NCBI GenBank assembly: GCA_945878385.1
Contig: CAMCTE010000001.1
Location: 1 to 49,716, forward strand
Direction of reading: 5' to 3'
Source of the DNA: Azohydromonas lata NBRC 102462
Lineage (GTDB): Bacteria; Pseudomonadota; Gammaproteobacteria; Burkholderiales; Burkholderiaceae_C
Length of the DNA stretch: 49,716 bases
Below the pieces are notes generated by a model that had not been told where the DNA came from, did no database searches, and worked only from the letters and a program-made list of their open reading frames with translations. How positions within the stretch are numbered: position 1 is the stretch's first letter; every line of letters starts with the position of its first letter. Below, piece by piece: positions 1-7,804 of the stretch. Made by a program: the position numbers and the translations under genes.

Positions 1-102
1 GCCCCAGAAGCGACACAACCGGGAGATTCCCCTGATGCGGCCTGCTCCATCGGCCTCACAGAATCCGCCGCAATTCCACGCCTTTGCAGGAGTACGGCGA
101 TC

Positions 103-1770
103 ATGGACAAACCTTGGCTTTCCCAATACCCGGCCGGCATTCCGGCTGACGTCAAAACCGACCTTTACCCTTCACTGGTCCAGTTGGTGGACCATGCCCT
201 GCGCACCCATGCCGACAAGCACGCCTATGTGTTCATGGGCAAGCGCTACACCTTCGGGCAAATTGATGCGTGGTCGCGCGCGATGGCGGCCTACTTACAG
301 TCGCTGGGCCTGGCCGCGGGGGACCGCGTGGCGGTAATGCTGCCCAATGTGCCGCAGTACCCTGTGGCGGTGGCGGGCATTCTGCGGGCGGGCTTGGTGG
401 TGGTGAATGTGAACCCGCTGTACACGCCGCGCGAACTGGAGCACCAGCTCAAGGATTCAGGCGCAAAGGCCATCATCATCCTGGAGAACTTTGCCGCCAC
501 CCTGCAACAGGTGCTGGACAAGGTACCGACGCAACATGTGGTGATGGCGGCCATGGGCGACCTGCTGGGCCTGGTGAAGGGCACAGTGGTGAACTATGTG
601 GTGCGCCATAAGCGCAAGCTGGTGCCGCCGTTTTCGCTGCCGCAGGCGGTAGGCTTCAAGGCTGCGATCAAACAGGGCAGTACCCGCGCAGTGAAGCCGG
701 CGGAGGTGGGCCCGGACGATGTGGCCGTGCTGCAGTACACCGGCGGCACCACCGGAGTAAGCAAAGGCGCGGTGCTGTTGCACCGCAACCTGGTGGCCAA
801 CTTGCTGCAGGCCGAAGCCTGGTATCAGCCGGCCTTGAAGAAGATTCCCGAAGGCGAGCAGATCGTGACCGTGTGCGCCCTGCCGCTGTATCACATCTTC
901 GCCTTCAACGCGAACATGCTGCTGGCCATGCACATGGGTGGCTGCAACATCCTGATTCCCAATGCGCGTGACATTCCTGCCCTGCTGAAGGCCCTGTCCA
1001 CCGAGCGCTTCCACAGCTTCCCGGCGGTGAACACGCTGTTCAATGCGATCGCCAACCACGCCGACTTTGGCACGGTGAACTGGAGTTCACTGAAGATCAG
1101 CGTGGGCGGCGGCATGGCGGTGCAAAGCGGCACGGCGCAACTTTGGCTGCAGAAGACGGGCTGCCCCATCATCGAGGCCTATGGTTTGTCGGAAACCTCG
1201 CCCGCGGCCACCTGCAACCCGGTAGATGCCACGGCCTGGACAGGCTCCATCGGCGTGCCGATGCCCAACACCGAGCTCACGCTGCTGGACGACGAGGGCC
1301 AACCGGTGCCGCTGGGCGAGCCTGGCGAAATCTGCATTCGCGGGCCGCAGGTGATGGCGGGCTATTGGCAGCGGCCAGATGAAACCGCCAAGGTGATGAC
1401 GGCCGAGGGCTATTTCCGCAGCGGTGACATCGGGGTGATGGATGCGCGCGGTTACTTCCGAATCGTGGACCGCAAGAAGGACATGATTCTGGTGAGCGGC
1501 TTCAATGTGTACCCCAATGAGATTGAGGATGTGCTGAGCCAGCACCCGGGCGTGCTGGAGGCCGCGGCCATCGGCGTGCCCGACGAGCATTCGGGCGAGG
1601 CGGTGAAGGTGGTGGTGGTCAAGCGCGATGCAGCGCTGACCGAAGACAGCGTGCGGCAGTGGTGCGAAACGCACCTGACCGGCTACAAGCGGCCGCGGGT
1701 GGTGGAGTTCCGCAGCGAACTTCCCAAGACGCCGGTGGGCAAGATTCTGCGGCGGGAGTTGCGGGGTTGA
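103..1770 (+). CDS. fadD: Long-chain fatty-acid--CoA ligase (FadD-like, AMP-forming)
   Basis: This 555-residue enzyme of the adenylate-forming (ANL) superfamily is predicted to activate a fatty or other carboxylic acid with ATP and CoA. The phosphate-binding loop YTGGTTGVSKG lies near residue 212. Downstream are the acyl-adenylate motif around AYGLSETSP, the hinge region SGDIGVMDARGYFRIVDRKKD and the C-terminal catalytic lysine motif PKTPVGKILRREL. Length and motif order fit FadD-type ligases, but the chain length of the substrate cannot be read from the sequence. The ATG is preceded by AGGAG (88-92) with a 10-nt spacer, which supports this start. It leads a same-strand run with the nucleosidase, RsmE and MFS genes. 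Confidence 0.88.
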   Translation: MDKPWLSQYPAGIPADVKTDLYPSLVQLVDHALRTHADKHAYVFMGKRYTFGQIDAWSRAMAAYLQSLGLAAGDRVAVMLPNVPQYPVAVAGILRAGLVVVNVNPLYTPRELEHQLKDSGAKAIIILENFAATLQQVLDKVPTQHVVMAAMGDLLGLVKGTVVNYVVRHKRKLVPPFSLPQAVGFKAAIKQGSTRAVKPAEVGPDDVAVLQYTGGTTGVSKGAVLLHRNLVANLLQAEAWYQPALKKIPEGEQIVTVCALPLYHIFAFNANMLLAMHMGGCNILIPNARDIPALLKALSTERFHSFPAVNTLFNAIANHADFGTVNWSSLKISVGGGMAVQSGTAQLWLQKTGCPIIEAYGLSETSPAATCNPVDATAWTGSIGVPMPNTELTLLDDEGQPVPLGEPGEICIRGPQVMAGYWQRPDETAKVMTAEGYFRSGDIGVMDARGYFRIVDRKKDMILVSGFNVYPNEIEDVLSQHPGVLEAAAIGVPDEHSGEAVKVVVVKRDAALTEDSVRQWCETHLTGYKRPRVVEFRSELPKTPVGKILRRELRG

Positions 1771-1783
1771 GCCAGACTGAACG

Positions 1784-2536
1784 GTGCCGCCTGTGAGCGC
1801 CGCGCCGCTGGGCATCGTCAGCGCCCTGCCCGATGAGTTGGCAGCGCTGTTGGCCCTGGTGGACAAGCCCACTTCCGCGACCGTGGCGGGCCGCGCGCTG
1901 TACCGCGGCCACCTGCACGGCCGCGAGGTGGTGCTGACGCTGTGCGGCATCGGGAAGGTGGCTGCGGCGTTGACGACCACGCTGCTGATCGAACGCATGG
2001 GCGTGCGCGGGCTGTTGTTCACCGGTGTGGCCGGGGGTTTGGGCGCCCAGGTGCGTGTGGGCGATGTGGTGGTGGCGCGCACGCTGTTGCAACATGACAT
2101 GGACGCCTCGCCCTTGTTCCCGCGGCACCAGATTCCAGACTTGGGCCTGGAAGAATTGCCCACGGATGGGGCCTTGCGTGCGGCGTTGCGGGCAGCGGCG
2201 CAGGAGGTGGTGCGGCGCCCGCCGGCAGCAGTGGAGGCCTTTGGCCTGCAGGCACCGGCCGTGCACGAAGGGCTGGTGGTCAGTGGGGACCGGTTCGTGT
2301 CGAGCTCGGCCGAAAGTACCGCCTTGGCTGCACGCCTGCCACATGCTTTGGCGGTGGAGATGGAAGGCGCGGCCATGGCGCAGGTGTGCGCGGCGTATGC
2401 GCTGCCATGCGCGGTGCTGCGCACGATTTCTGACCGGGCCGATGACCAAGCGCATGTGGACTTCCCGCGCTTTCTGGCCGAAGTGGCCTCGCCCATGAGC
2501 CGGGAGATTGTGGGCTTGGCGCTTCAGCGCCTGTAG
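1784..2536 (+). CDS. mtnN: 5'-methylthioadenosine/S-adenosylhomocysteine nucleosidase
   Basis: This 250-residue protein of the PNP/UDP phosphorylase family is predicted to hydrolyse MTA and SAH to adenine plus a ribosyl thioether, recycling by-products of methylation and polyamine synthesis. The N-terminus GIVSALPDELAAL matches the family start. The substrate-binding motif VEMEGAAMAQVC and the catalytic aspartate in RTISDRADDQA are both present. It is slightly longer than the roughly 230-residue E. coli enzyme. It starts at a GTG only 13 nt after the acyl-CoA ligase stop, so co-transcription is likely. The family assignment is firm; preference for MTA/SAH over another nucleoside is inferred from the motifs. 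Confidence 0.85.
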   Translation: MPPVSAAPLGIVSALPDELAALLALVDKPTSATVAGRALYRGHLHGREVVLTLCGIGKVAAALTTTLLIERMGVRGLLFTGVAGGLGAQVRVGDVVVARTLLQHDMDASPLFPRHQIPDLGLEELPTDGALRAALRAAAQEVVRRPPAAVEAFGLQAPAVHEGLVVSGDRFVSSSAESTALAARLPHALAVEMEGAAMAQVCAAYALPCAVLRTISDRADDQAHVDFPRFLAEVASPMSREIVGLALQRL

Positions 2537-2587
2537 CGGTTGGCAGCGCGCGGGCCTGGCGAGTGGGGCATCATCGGGGGCTTGGAT

Positions 2588-3409
2588 ATGCCGCCCATGA
2601 GCCCCCGCCCCTCCAGCCCTCGCCTCTTCGTGGACCGAACTTGCGGCGAACCCACTTGGGCCGCCGGCCTGGAATTGGAGCTCCCGAGCGTGGCGGCACG
2701 GCATGTGCAGGTGCTGCGCCTGCAGCCTGGTTCCGAGCTGACCCTGTTCGATGGGCGCGGTGGCCAGTGGGCTGCCACCGTTGTGCGCATGGGCCGCAGC
2801 GATGTGGCTGTGCGCCTGTTGAACCACGAAGCGGTGGAGCGGGAACTGCCCCTGGCGGTGACGCTGGCCGTGTGCATGCCGGCCAATGACCGCATGGACG
2901 ACCTGGTGGAAAAGGCCACCGAGCTGGGCGCGGCCGCCATCGTGCCTTTGGTGAGCGAGCGGTCGGTGCTGCGCCTGAGTGGCGACCGCGCCGCCAAGCG
3001 CCAGGTGCATTGGCAGGCAGTGGCGGTGGCCGCGAGTGAACAAAGTGGGCGCAACCGCGTGCCCGTGGTGCACCCGGTGCAGGGCTTGGATGCGTTTCTG
3101 GGGCAGGCGAATGGCGAGGGTGAATGCGAAGTGATCGTTCGCTGCCAGTTGAGCCTGGCGCCCACGGCGACGGCGCTTGGGCAGGCCTTGGAACATTCAT
3201 CAGATGGCGCCTCAATGAAAGCGAACGCTCACATCACCCTGCTCAGCGGCCCCGAAGGCGGGCTGTCTGCGGGTGAGCAGGACCGAGCCCAGCAGGCCGG
3301 TTTTCGCCCCGTGAGCCTGGGCCCCCGCACCCTGCGGGCCGACACGGCACCGCTGGCCGCCTTGGCGGCGATCGGCGTGTTCGCCTTGGCTGGAGGCCCT
3401 GACCGGTGA
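2588..3409 (+). CDS. rsmE: 16S rRNA (uracil(1498)-N(3))-methyltransferase RsmE
   Basis: This 273-residue SPOUT-class methyltransferase is predicted to methylate U1498 of 16S rRNA in the assembled small subunit. The N-terminal PRLFVDR resembles the RsmE PUA-like domain start. The C-terminal knot shows the diagnostic GPEGGLSAGEQ and LGPRTLRADTAPLAAL motifs that bind S-adenosylmethionine. The open frame runs upstream to a TTG at 2540, but the ATG at 2588 is preferred because a GGGGG ribosome-binding run (2576-2580) sits 7 nt before it and the family begins close to this residue; the ATG at 2597 is also possible. Its TGA overlaps the GTG start of the next gene, which indicates translational coupling. 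Confidence 0.9.
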   Translation: MPPMSPRPSSPRLFVDRTCGEPTWAAGLELELPSVAARHVQVLRLQPGSELTLFDGRGGQWAATVVRMGRSDVAVRLLNHEAVERELPLAVTLAVCMPANDRMDDLVEKATELGAAAIVPLVSERSVLRLSGDRAAKRQVHWQAVAVAASEQSGRNRVPVVHPVQGLDAFLGQANGEGECEVIVRCQLSLAPTATALGQALEHSSDGASMKANAHITLLSGPEGGLSAGEQDRAQQAGFRPVSLGPRTLRADTAPLAALAAIGVFALAGGPDR

Positions 3410-4569
3410 ACCTGCGCCTGGCACTCCTGGTGTTCTGCCAGGGCCTGTTCATGACGAACAACGTCACCTTCATCGCCATCAACGGCCTCGTGGGGTTCGC
3501 GCTGGCGCCGGCGGCCTGGATGGCCACCCTGCCGGTGACCGGCTATGTGGCCGGGGGAGCGCTGGCCACCGGCCTCGTGGGGCGGCACCAGCGGCAATAT
3601 GGGCGACAGAAGACCTTCATGATCGGGTTGGTGGTGGCCATCCTGAGTGCGGGCGCATGTGCCTGGGCGGCCGTGACGAAGGACTTCTGGCTGCTGAACC
3701 TGGCCACGCTGGCAGCCGGCTACTACAACGCCAACGGCGCGCTGTACCGGTTTGCGGCGGTGGAGCTGGTGGACGAATCGCACAAGGAGAAGGCGATTTC
3801 CTGGGTGCTGGCCGGTGGCGTGATGGGCGCCGTGGCGGGGCCGAATTTGGCCTCGGGTGCACGCGATGCGCTGGCCGGAGCGCCGTTTGCCGGGGCGTAT
3901 GTGGCGCTGATGGGCGTGGGCCTGCTGGGCCTCTTGGTGATGTCGCGGATTTCGTTTCCGGCGCTGCCCGGGCAGGGGCTTTCAACGCCGCAGGGCAGGC
4001 CCTTGGGCGAGATCGTCCGGCAGCCGGTGTTCATCATTGCAGCCGCGGGATGCGCCATCGGCTACGGCATCATGAACCTGCTGATGGCGGCCACGCCGAT
4101 TGCGATGGCGCAGTGCTCGCACCCCTTCAAGGAGGCCGCCTTCGTGCTGGAGTGGCATGTGCTGGGCATGTTCGTGCCGAGCTTCTTCACGGGCAAGCTG
4201 ATCAAGCGCTTCGGGGTGCTGCCGGTGATGACGGTGGGCCTGGCGCTCAATGTGTTCTGCGTGGCCTTTGCGCTGTCGGGCGACGACGTGATGCACTTCT
4301 TCTGGGCGTTGTTGGCCTTGGGGGTGGGGTGGAACTTCCTGTACATCGGGGGCAGCACGCTGGCGACGAAAGCCTGGGCGCCAGAAGAAAGGACGCGGGC
4401 ACAGGCCGCGCTGGACTTCTGCGTGTACGCGACGATGACGCTGACCTCGTTCAGCTCGGGCGCGCTGGTGACCACCGGGGGGTGGACCTCAATGAACCTG
4501 GGGGCCTTGTTGCCGCTGGCGATGATGGGGGCGGCGCTGCTGTGGTTGAAGCGCTTGGGTCGACTGTAA
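3406..4569 (+). CDS. MFS transporter
   Basis: This 387-residue inner-membrane protein has about 12 hydrophobic segments. A charged cytoplasmic loop RHQRQYGRQKT after the second segment resembles the MFS loop 2-3 motif. These features identify a major facilitator superfamily carrier. The substrate cannot be deduced. The GTG start overlaps the rsmE stop by 4 nt, so the two genes are probably translated from one message. The gene converges with the antitoxin gene on the other strand with only 6 nt between stops, and no terminator hairpin is visible there. Confidence 0.82.
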   Translation: MNLRLALLVFCQGLFMTNNVTFIAINGLVGFALAPAAWMATLPVTGYVAGGALATGLVGRHQRQYGRQKTFMIGLVVAILSAGACAWAAVTKDFWLLNLATLAAGYYNANGALYRFAAVELVDESHKEKAISWVLAGGVMGAVAGPNLASGARDALAGAPFAGAYVALMGVGLLGLLVMSRISFPALPGQGLSTPQGRPLGEIVRQPVFIIAAAGCAIGYGIMNLLMAATPIAMAQCSHPFKEAAFVLEWHVLGMFVPSFFTGKLIKRFGVLPVMTVGLALNVFCVAFALSGDDVMHFFWALLALGVGWNFLYIGGSTLATKAWAPEERTRAQAALDFCVYATMTLTSFSSGALVTTGGWTSMNLGALLPLAMMGAALLWLKRLGRL

Positions 4570-4575
4570 AAGCCA

Positions 4576-4899
4576 TCAGGCCAAGACCTGCAAGCCGTGC
4601 TTCTCGACGATGGTCAGCAACTTCAGCGCCATCCCGCTGGGTCGCTTGGTGCCTGCTTCCCACTTTTGAATCGTCGATTCGCTGGTGTTGAGATAACGGG
4701 CAAAGACCGGTTGGCTGACATGAGACCGCTCACGAATTCGCTTGATGTGCGCCGCCGAGATTTGCCGAGGCACCGCGAGGCAGGCCTCGTCGAATTCACG
4801 CATGGTGGCCTTGTCGATAGTGCCGATGCGGTGAAGGCCACGGGCAGCGTCGTGGATGGCTTCAAACGCGTCGCTTTTGAACTTCGTCTTGTGGGTCAT
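4576..4899 (-). CDS. Helix-turn-helix antitoxin (HigA/NadS-like, XRE family)
   Basis: This 107-residue protein has a C-terminal XRE-type helix-turn-helix: HIKRIRERSHVSQPVFARYLNTSESTIQKWEAG. It matches antitoxins that pair with RelE/HigB toxins and that usually also repress their own promoter. The frame opens further upstream (4965), but the ATG at 4899 is preferred because the family begins near MTHKTKFKSDAFEAIHDAA. With this start the gene overlaps the upstream toxin gene by 38 nt. The toxin-first order with overlap is typical of HigBA-like modules. Base composition looks less GC-rich than the flanking genes, in keeping with horizontal acquisition. Confidence 0.82.
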   Translation of the reverse strand: MTHKTKFKSDAFEAIHDAARGLHRIGTIDKATMREFDEACLAVPRQISAAHIKRIRERSHVSQPVFARYLNTSESTIQKWEAGTKRPSGMALKLLTIVEKHGLQVLA

Positions 4900-5275
4900 C
4901 CTTGAGCTCCTGCAGATCGCCCTTATCCAACGCCTGTGCGAGTTCCCACTCCTTAATACTGGCATAGGCCACCGCCAGCTTTCGGAACGCTTTCAATTCG
5001 CCAGCATCGATGCTGGCCCGGTCTTTCTTGGCGTACAGAAACGCAAACACCAGTAGGGGCCCCGCTTTTGCCAAGACGATCGACCGGTGGCGGTTGTCGT
5101 TCAAGCGCTTCTTGAACACGCCGCCGCCGAGGTCATCGGCTTGGCCTCGCATCAACTCCTGAGCGGCCCGCAACAAATCGCCGTCGCGGATGCGGGCCTT
5201 TCGGGCGGCCTTGGAGAACCACGCTGTCTTGAAGACCCGCAGGACGTCTGACTCATCACTCGACGCTACTAGCAC
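4862..5275 (-). CDS. RelE/HigB-like toxin of a type II toxin-antitoxin module
   Basis: This 137-residue protein has the RelE/ParE-superfamily pattern seen in HigB-like toxins: FKTAWFSKAARKARI, then LGGGVFKKRLN, then HRSIVLAKAGPLLVFAFLYAKKDRASI. Relatives are mRNA interferases that act at the ribosome. The C-terminal DDPQDEVQKRRV overlaps the start of the antitoxin gene. There is no in-frame ATG at its beginning: the only conventional start after the upstream TAG is GTG at 5275, without an obvious ribosome-binding site. Translation may therefore depend on termination of ogt, whose in-frame stop lies two codons upstream. The family is fairly sure; the precise start is not. Confidence 0.75.
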   Translation of the reverse strand: MLVASSDESDVLRVFKTAWFSKAARKARIRDGDLLRAAQELMRGQADDLGGGVFKKRLNDNRHRSIVLAKAGPLLVFAFLYAKKDRASIDAGELKAFRKLAVAYASIKEWELAQALDKGDLQELKDDPQDEVQKRRV

Positions 5276-5281
5276 CAGGTG

Positions 5282-5986
5282 CTACTTTACGCGAGGACCG
5301 GCATGAAGATCAAGAACGGTTGGGACGGGCTCAGAACCTTGTCGACCTTCGGATTCGAGCAGACGACTTCTGGCCTCCCACACCTGCAGAGCCTGCTTGC
5401 GAGCGGCGCCCCAGCGGTACTGCCCGATCTCAGCCGATTCGCGGATGACGCGGTGGCAAGGGACCAGTACCGCAACCGTGTTCGAGGCCATGGCCGTGCC
5501 CACGGCGCGTGCGGCGGTTGGTTGGCCGCAGCGACGCGCCAGCTCCGAGTAAGACAGCACGCGCCCAGGCTCGGTCCGAATCAAGGCCTCCCAGACCTTG
5601 AGCTGAAAGGGTGAGCCGCGCAGCAGCAGATGGGCGCGGGGTTTGTTGGCAAAGGCCTGAGCGAGCACCTGGGTGACCGCAGGTTCATCGTGCACCCATT
5701 GGGCCTGCGGCCAAAGCGATCGCATTTCCTGTTCGTGCGCGGGGTTCGGGGTGTCGCTGAGGCTCAAGTGACACACCCCGCGAGGCGACACGGCGCACAG
5801 GCCCCACCCCACCAGCGTGGCGGCCCAACCCCACTGCAGGCGCAGGCCGGCCCCGCCTTGACGGGCCTCACCGGGAGTCATGGCTTCCCAGGTGATGAGC
5901 GGGTCCGTCAGACGGTTGCTGCTCCTAGGTCCTGATTCCTGAGGAGAGTCCACGGACCCGTGCAGTTCCATCGTCGTTGAGTTCAT
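5282..5986 (-). CDS. ogt: Methylated-DNA--[protein]-cysteine S-methyltransferase (Ogt/MGMT type)
   Basis: This 234-residue suicide repair protein transfers alkyl groups from O6-alkylguanine or O4-alkylthymine to its own cysteine. The active-site PCHRVI is present, with the helix-turn-helix region FQLKVWEALIRTEPGRVLSYSELARRCGQPTAARAVG before it. The N-terminal half has the alpha/beta domain seen in Ogt and Ada C-terminal domains; no Ada zinc domain is present. Some 22 residues follow the usual end of the fold, up to a TAG at 5282-5284. The same reading frame then continues into the toxin ORF, which suggests that an insertion reshaped the 3' end of this gene. Confidence 0.85.
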   Translation of the reverse strand: MNSTTMELHGSVDSPQESGPRSSNRLTDPLITWEAMTPGEARQGGAGLRLQWGWAATLVGWGLCAVSPRGVCHLSLSDTPNPAHEQEMRSLWPQAQWVHDEPAVTQVLAQAFANKPRAHLLLRGSPFQLKVWEALIRTEPGRVLSYSELARRCGQPTAARAVGTAMASNTVAVLVPCHRVIRESAEIGQYRWGAARKQALQVWEARSRLLESEGRQGSEPVPTVLDLHAGPRVK

Positions 5987-6071
5987 ACCTGACAGTGTGC
6001 CGCTTCAAAACGGAGGTGGCGACCCGCTTCTTGCGGTGTGGCGCGCCCTCTTGACAGGGTAGGCTGGGCCT

Positions 6072-6473
6072 TCAGGTCCCCAGCAGGGCAGACCACAGCG
6101 CATGCCCGAGCAGGCGATGAGGCAGCAAAGTGAACAAGCCGGTGACGATCAGACCCCAGGCGTAGGTACCCGCCATGATGTGGCGGTGCAGGCGCAGACG
6201 ACCGGTTCGGGCAGCCCACACGCCGGCGGTCAGCATCACCAGCGTGAAGACCGACAGGCCATGGATCCAGGAAAAGGCCTCGCGGTAAATGCCGAACGAA
6301 GACAGCGCCGTGAAGCCCATCAGCAGCACCCAGGCACGACCCATCCACCGGTGTGCATCGGTGCCCTTTCGGCGCAGCAATACGGCCACGCCCATCACCA
6401 CGGCGGCCGCTGCGATACCTGCGTGGGTGGCGATGAGGGGTGTCCAGCTGTAGATCGGTGCGGCAAGGCTCAT
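6072..6473 (-). CDS. DUF2306-family membrane protein
   Basis: This 133-residue integral membrane protein has four probable transmembrane helices. It carries histidines at helix ends (IATHAG, DAHRWMG, SWIHGL, RLHRHIM) in the arrangement typical of DUF2306 proteins. No biochemical role is established for the family; the spaced histidines hint at a metal or haem ligand function, which is speculation. It follows the THUMP methyltransferase gene on the same strand with a 29-nt gap and may be co-transcribed with it. The 85-bp gap to ogt downstream shows no clear terminator. Confidence 0.75.
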   Translation of the reverse strand: MSLAAPIYSWTPLIATHAGIAAAAVVMGVAVLLRRKGTDAHRWMGRAWVLLMGFTALSSFGIYREAFSWIHGLSVFTLVMLTAGVWAARTGRLRLHRHIMAGTYAWGLIVTGLFTLLPHRLLGHALWSALLGT

Positions 6474-6502
6474 GGGTGGTTCGGATGGTCAAGCCACACG
6501 CT

Positions 6503-7735
6503 TCAACGCGCCGAGCCCGCCACCATGTCGAAACGGAACAGGCGGCATTCGATGGGGCCGTTGAACATGGGCACGCGGCGGCTTTCCTTCAGGCGCATCA
6601 GGCTGGGCAGCTTGAGCTCGGGCGTGAGCACCCAGGCCGACCAACCGGCGTACTGGCGCTTCCACTGCGCGGCCAGGCCTTCGTAGAAGGCCGAGGCGTT
6701 GCCCTCCTCGAACTGTTCGCGGCTGCTCTCGCCCTGGCCGCTTCCCTTGGCCGCGATGCGTTCACCATAGGGCGGGTTCATGACGATGACACCGTTGGCG
6801 GCCGGCGCCGGGCGCTGCAATGCATCGGCCGTCTTGAATTGAATCGCATGCGCCACGCCGGCGCGCTCGGCATTGCGTTGGGCGAAGTCGGTCATGCGAA
6901 AGCTGACATCACCGGCGTGCACGGCCACGCGCGGCGCGTGGATGGCCGCGCGCGCTTGCGCCTTCAGGCGCTGCCAGTCCGGCAAGTGCGCCCGGAAAGG
7001 GGCCAACTTCTCAAACGCGAAGGCACGCTGCAGGCCGGGTGCCATGCCGCAGGCCATTTGCGCAGCCTCGATGGCGATGGTGCCGGCGCCACAGCAGGGG
7101 TCCAGCAGAGGGCCGTCTTCTTCACGGCCCTGCCACCCAGCGGCCGCCAGCATGGCCGCGGCCAGGGTTTCTTTCAGCGGGGCCTCGCCCTTCACATCCA
7201 CACGGCCACCGCGCGCGTCGCGCCAACCGCGCTTGAACAGCGCCTCGCCACTGAGGTCCACATAGAGCATGAAGTCTTCGGGGCCCAGGTGCAGAACCAG
7301 CGGCAAGTGCGGGCGCTGCGTGTCCACACTGGGGCGCGCGCCGGCTTTTTCGCGCAGCACGTCGCACACCGCATCCTTGATGCGCAGGGTGGCGAAGTTC
7401 AGGCTCTTCAGGGGGCTGCGCCAGGCGCTGGTGTCCACGCGCAGGGTTTGATCGGGCGTGATCCAAGTGGGCCAGTCAACTTCACACGCGGCGCGGTAGA
7501 GGTCGTGTTCGTCGCGGTAGCCATTCCCACGCACAGGCCACAGCACGCGCTGGGCCAGGCGGCTGTGCAGGTTCAGGCGCATGGCCTCCACAGGGCCAGC
7601 GGTGACGCACACGCCGCCGCGGCGTTCATCAACGGGCGTGCCATCGGGCAGCAGGGCCCGGCATTCGGCTGCCAGCAGGGGCTCCACGCCTTGTGCGCAG
7701 GGCAGGTAGATCGGGGCGCTGAGGTCTAGGGGCAT
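6503..7735 (-). CDS. THUMP-domain 23S rRNA methyltransferase (RlmL N-terminal-type)
   Basis: This 410-residue protein has an N-terminal THUMP RNA-binding region (about residues 45-160) and a C-terminal Rossmann methyltransferase domain. The latter shows the SAM site LLDPCCGAGTIAIEA and the catalytic motif MNPPYGERIA. This arrangement matches RlmL, which makes N2-methylguanine at position 2445 of 23S rRNA. The RlmK half that is fused to RlmL in gammaproteobacteria is absent, as in many betaproteobacteria. The NPPY motif supports exocyclic-amine methylation of a base. The exact target nucleotide is inferred. It lies 69 nt downstream of rpoN on the same strand. Confidence 0.82.
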   Translation of the reverse strand: MPLDLSAPIYLPCAQGVEPLLAAECRALLPDGTPVDERRGGVCVTAGPVEAMRLNLHSRLAQRVLWPVRGNGYRDEHDLYRAACEVDWPTWITPDQTLRVDTSAWRSPLKSLNFATLRIKDAVCDVLREKAGARPSVDTQRPHLPLVLHLGPEDFMLYVDLSGEALFKRGWRDARGGRVDVKGEAPLKETLAAAMLAAAGWQGREEDGPLLDPCCGAGTIAIEAAQMACGMAPGLQRAFAFEKLAPFRAHLPDWQRLKAQARAAIHAPRVAVHAGDVSFRMTDFAQRNAERAGVAHAIQFKTADALQRPAPAANGVIVMNPPYGERIAAKGSGQGESSREQFEEGNASAFYEGLAAQWKRQYAGWSAWVLTPELKLPSLMRLKESRRVPMFNGPIECRLFRFDMVAGSAR

Positions 7736-7804
7736 GGGGGTGGCGCAAGCGCCTGAGACGAATGCGTGAAAGTGGGGGGCAGCAGCTGGCTGGGCGCAGG
7801 GGCT

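Noticed and set aside
1087..3196. Two long overlapping minus-strand frames (469 and 525 codons)
   Set aside because: They are antisense to the acyl-CoA ligase, nucleosidase and rsmE genes and lack any recognisable domain.
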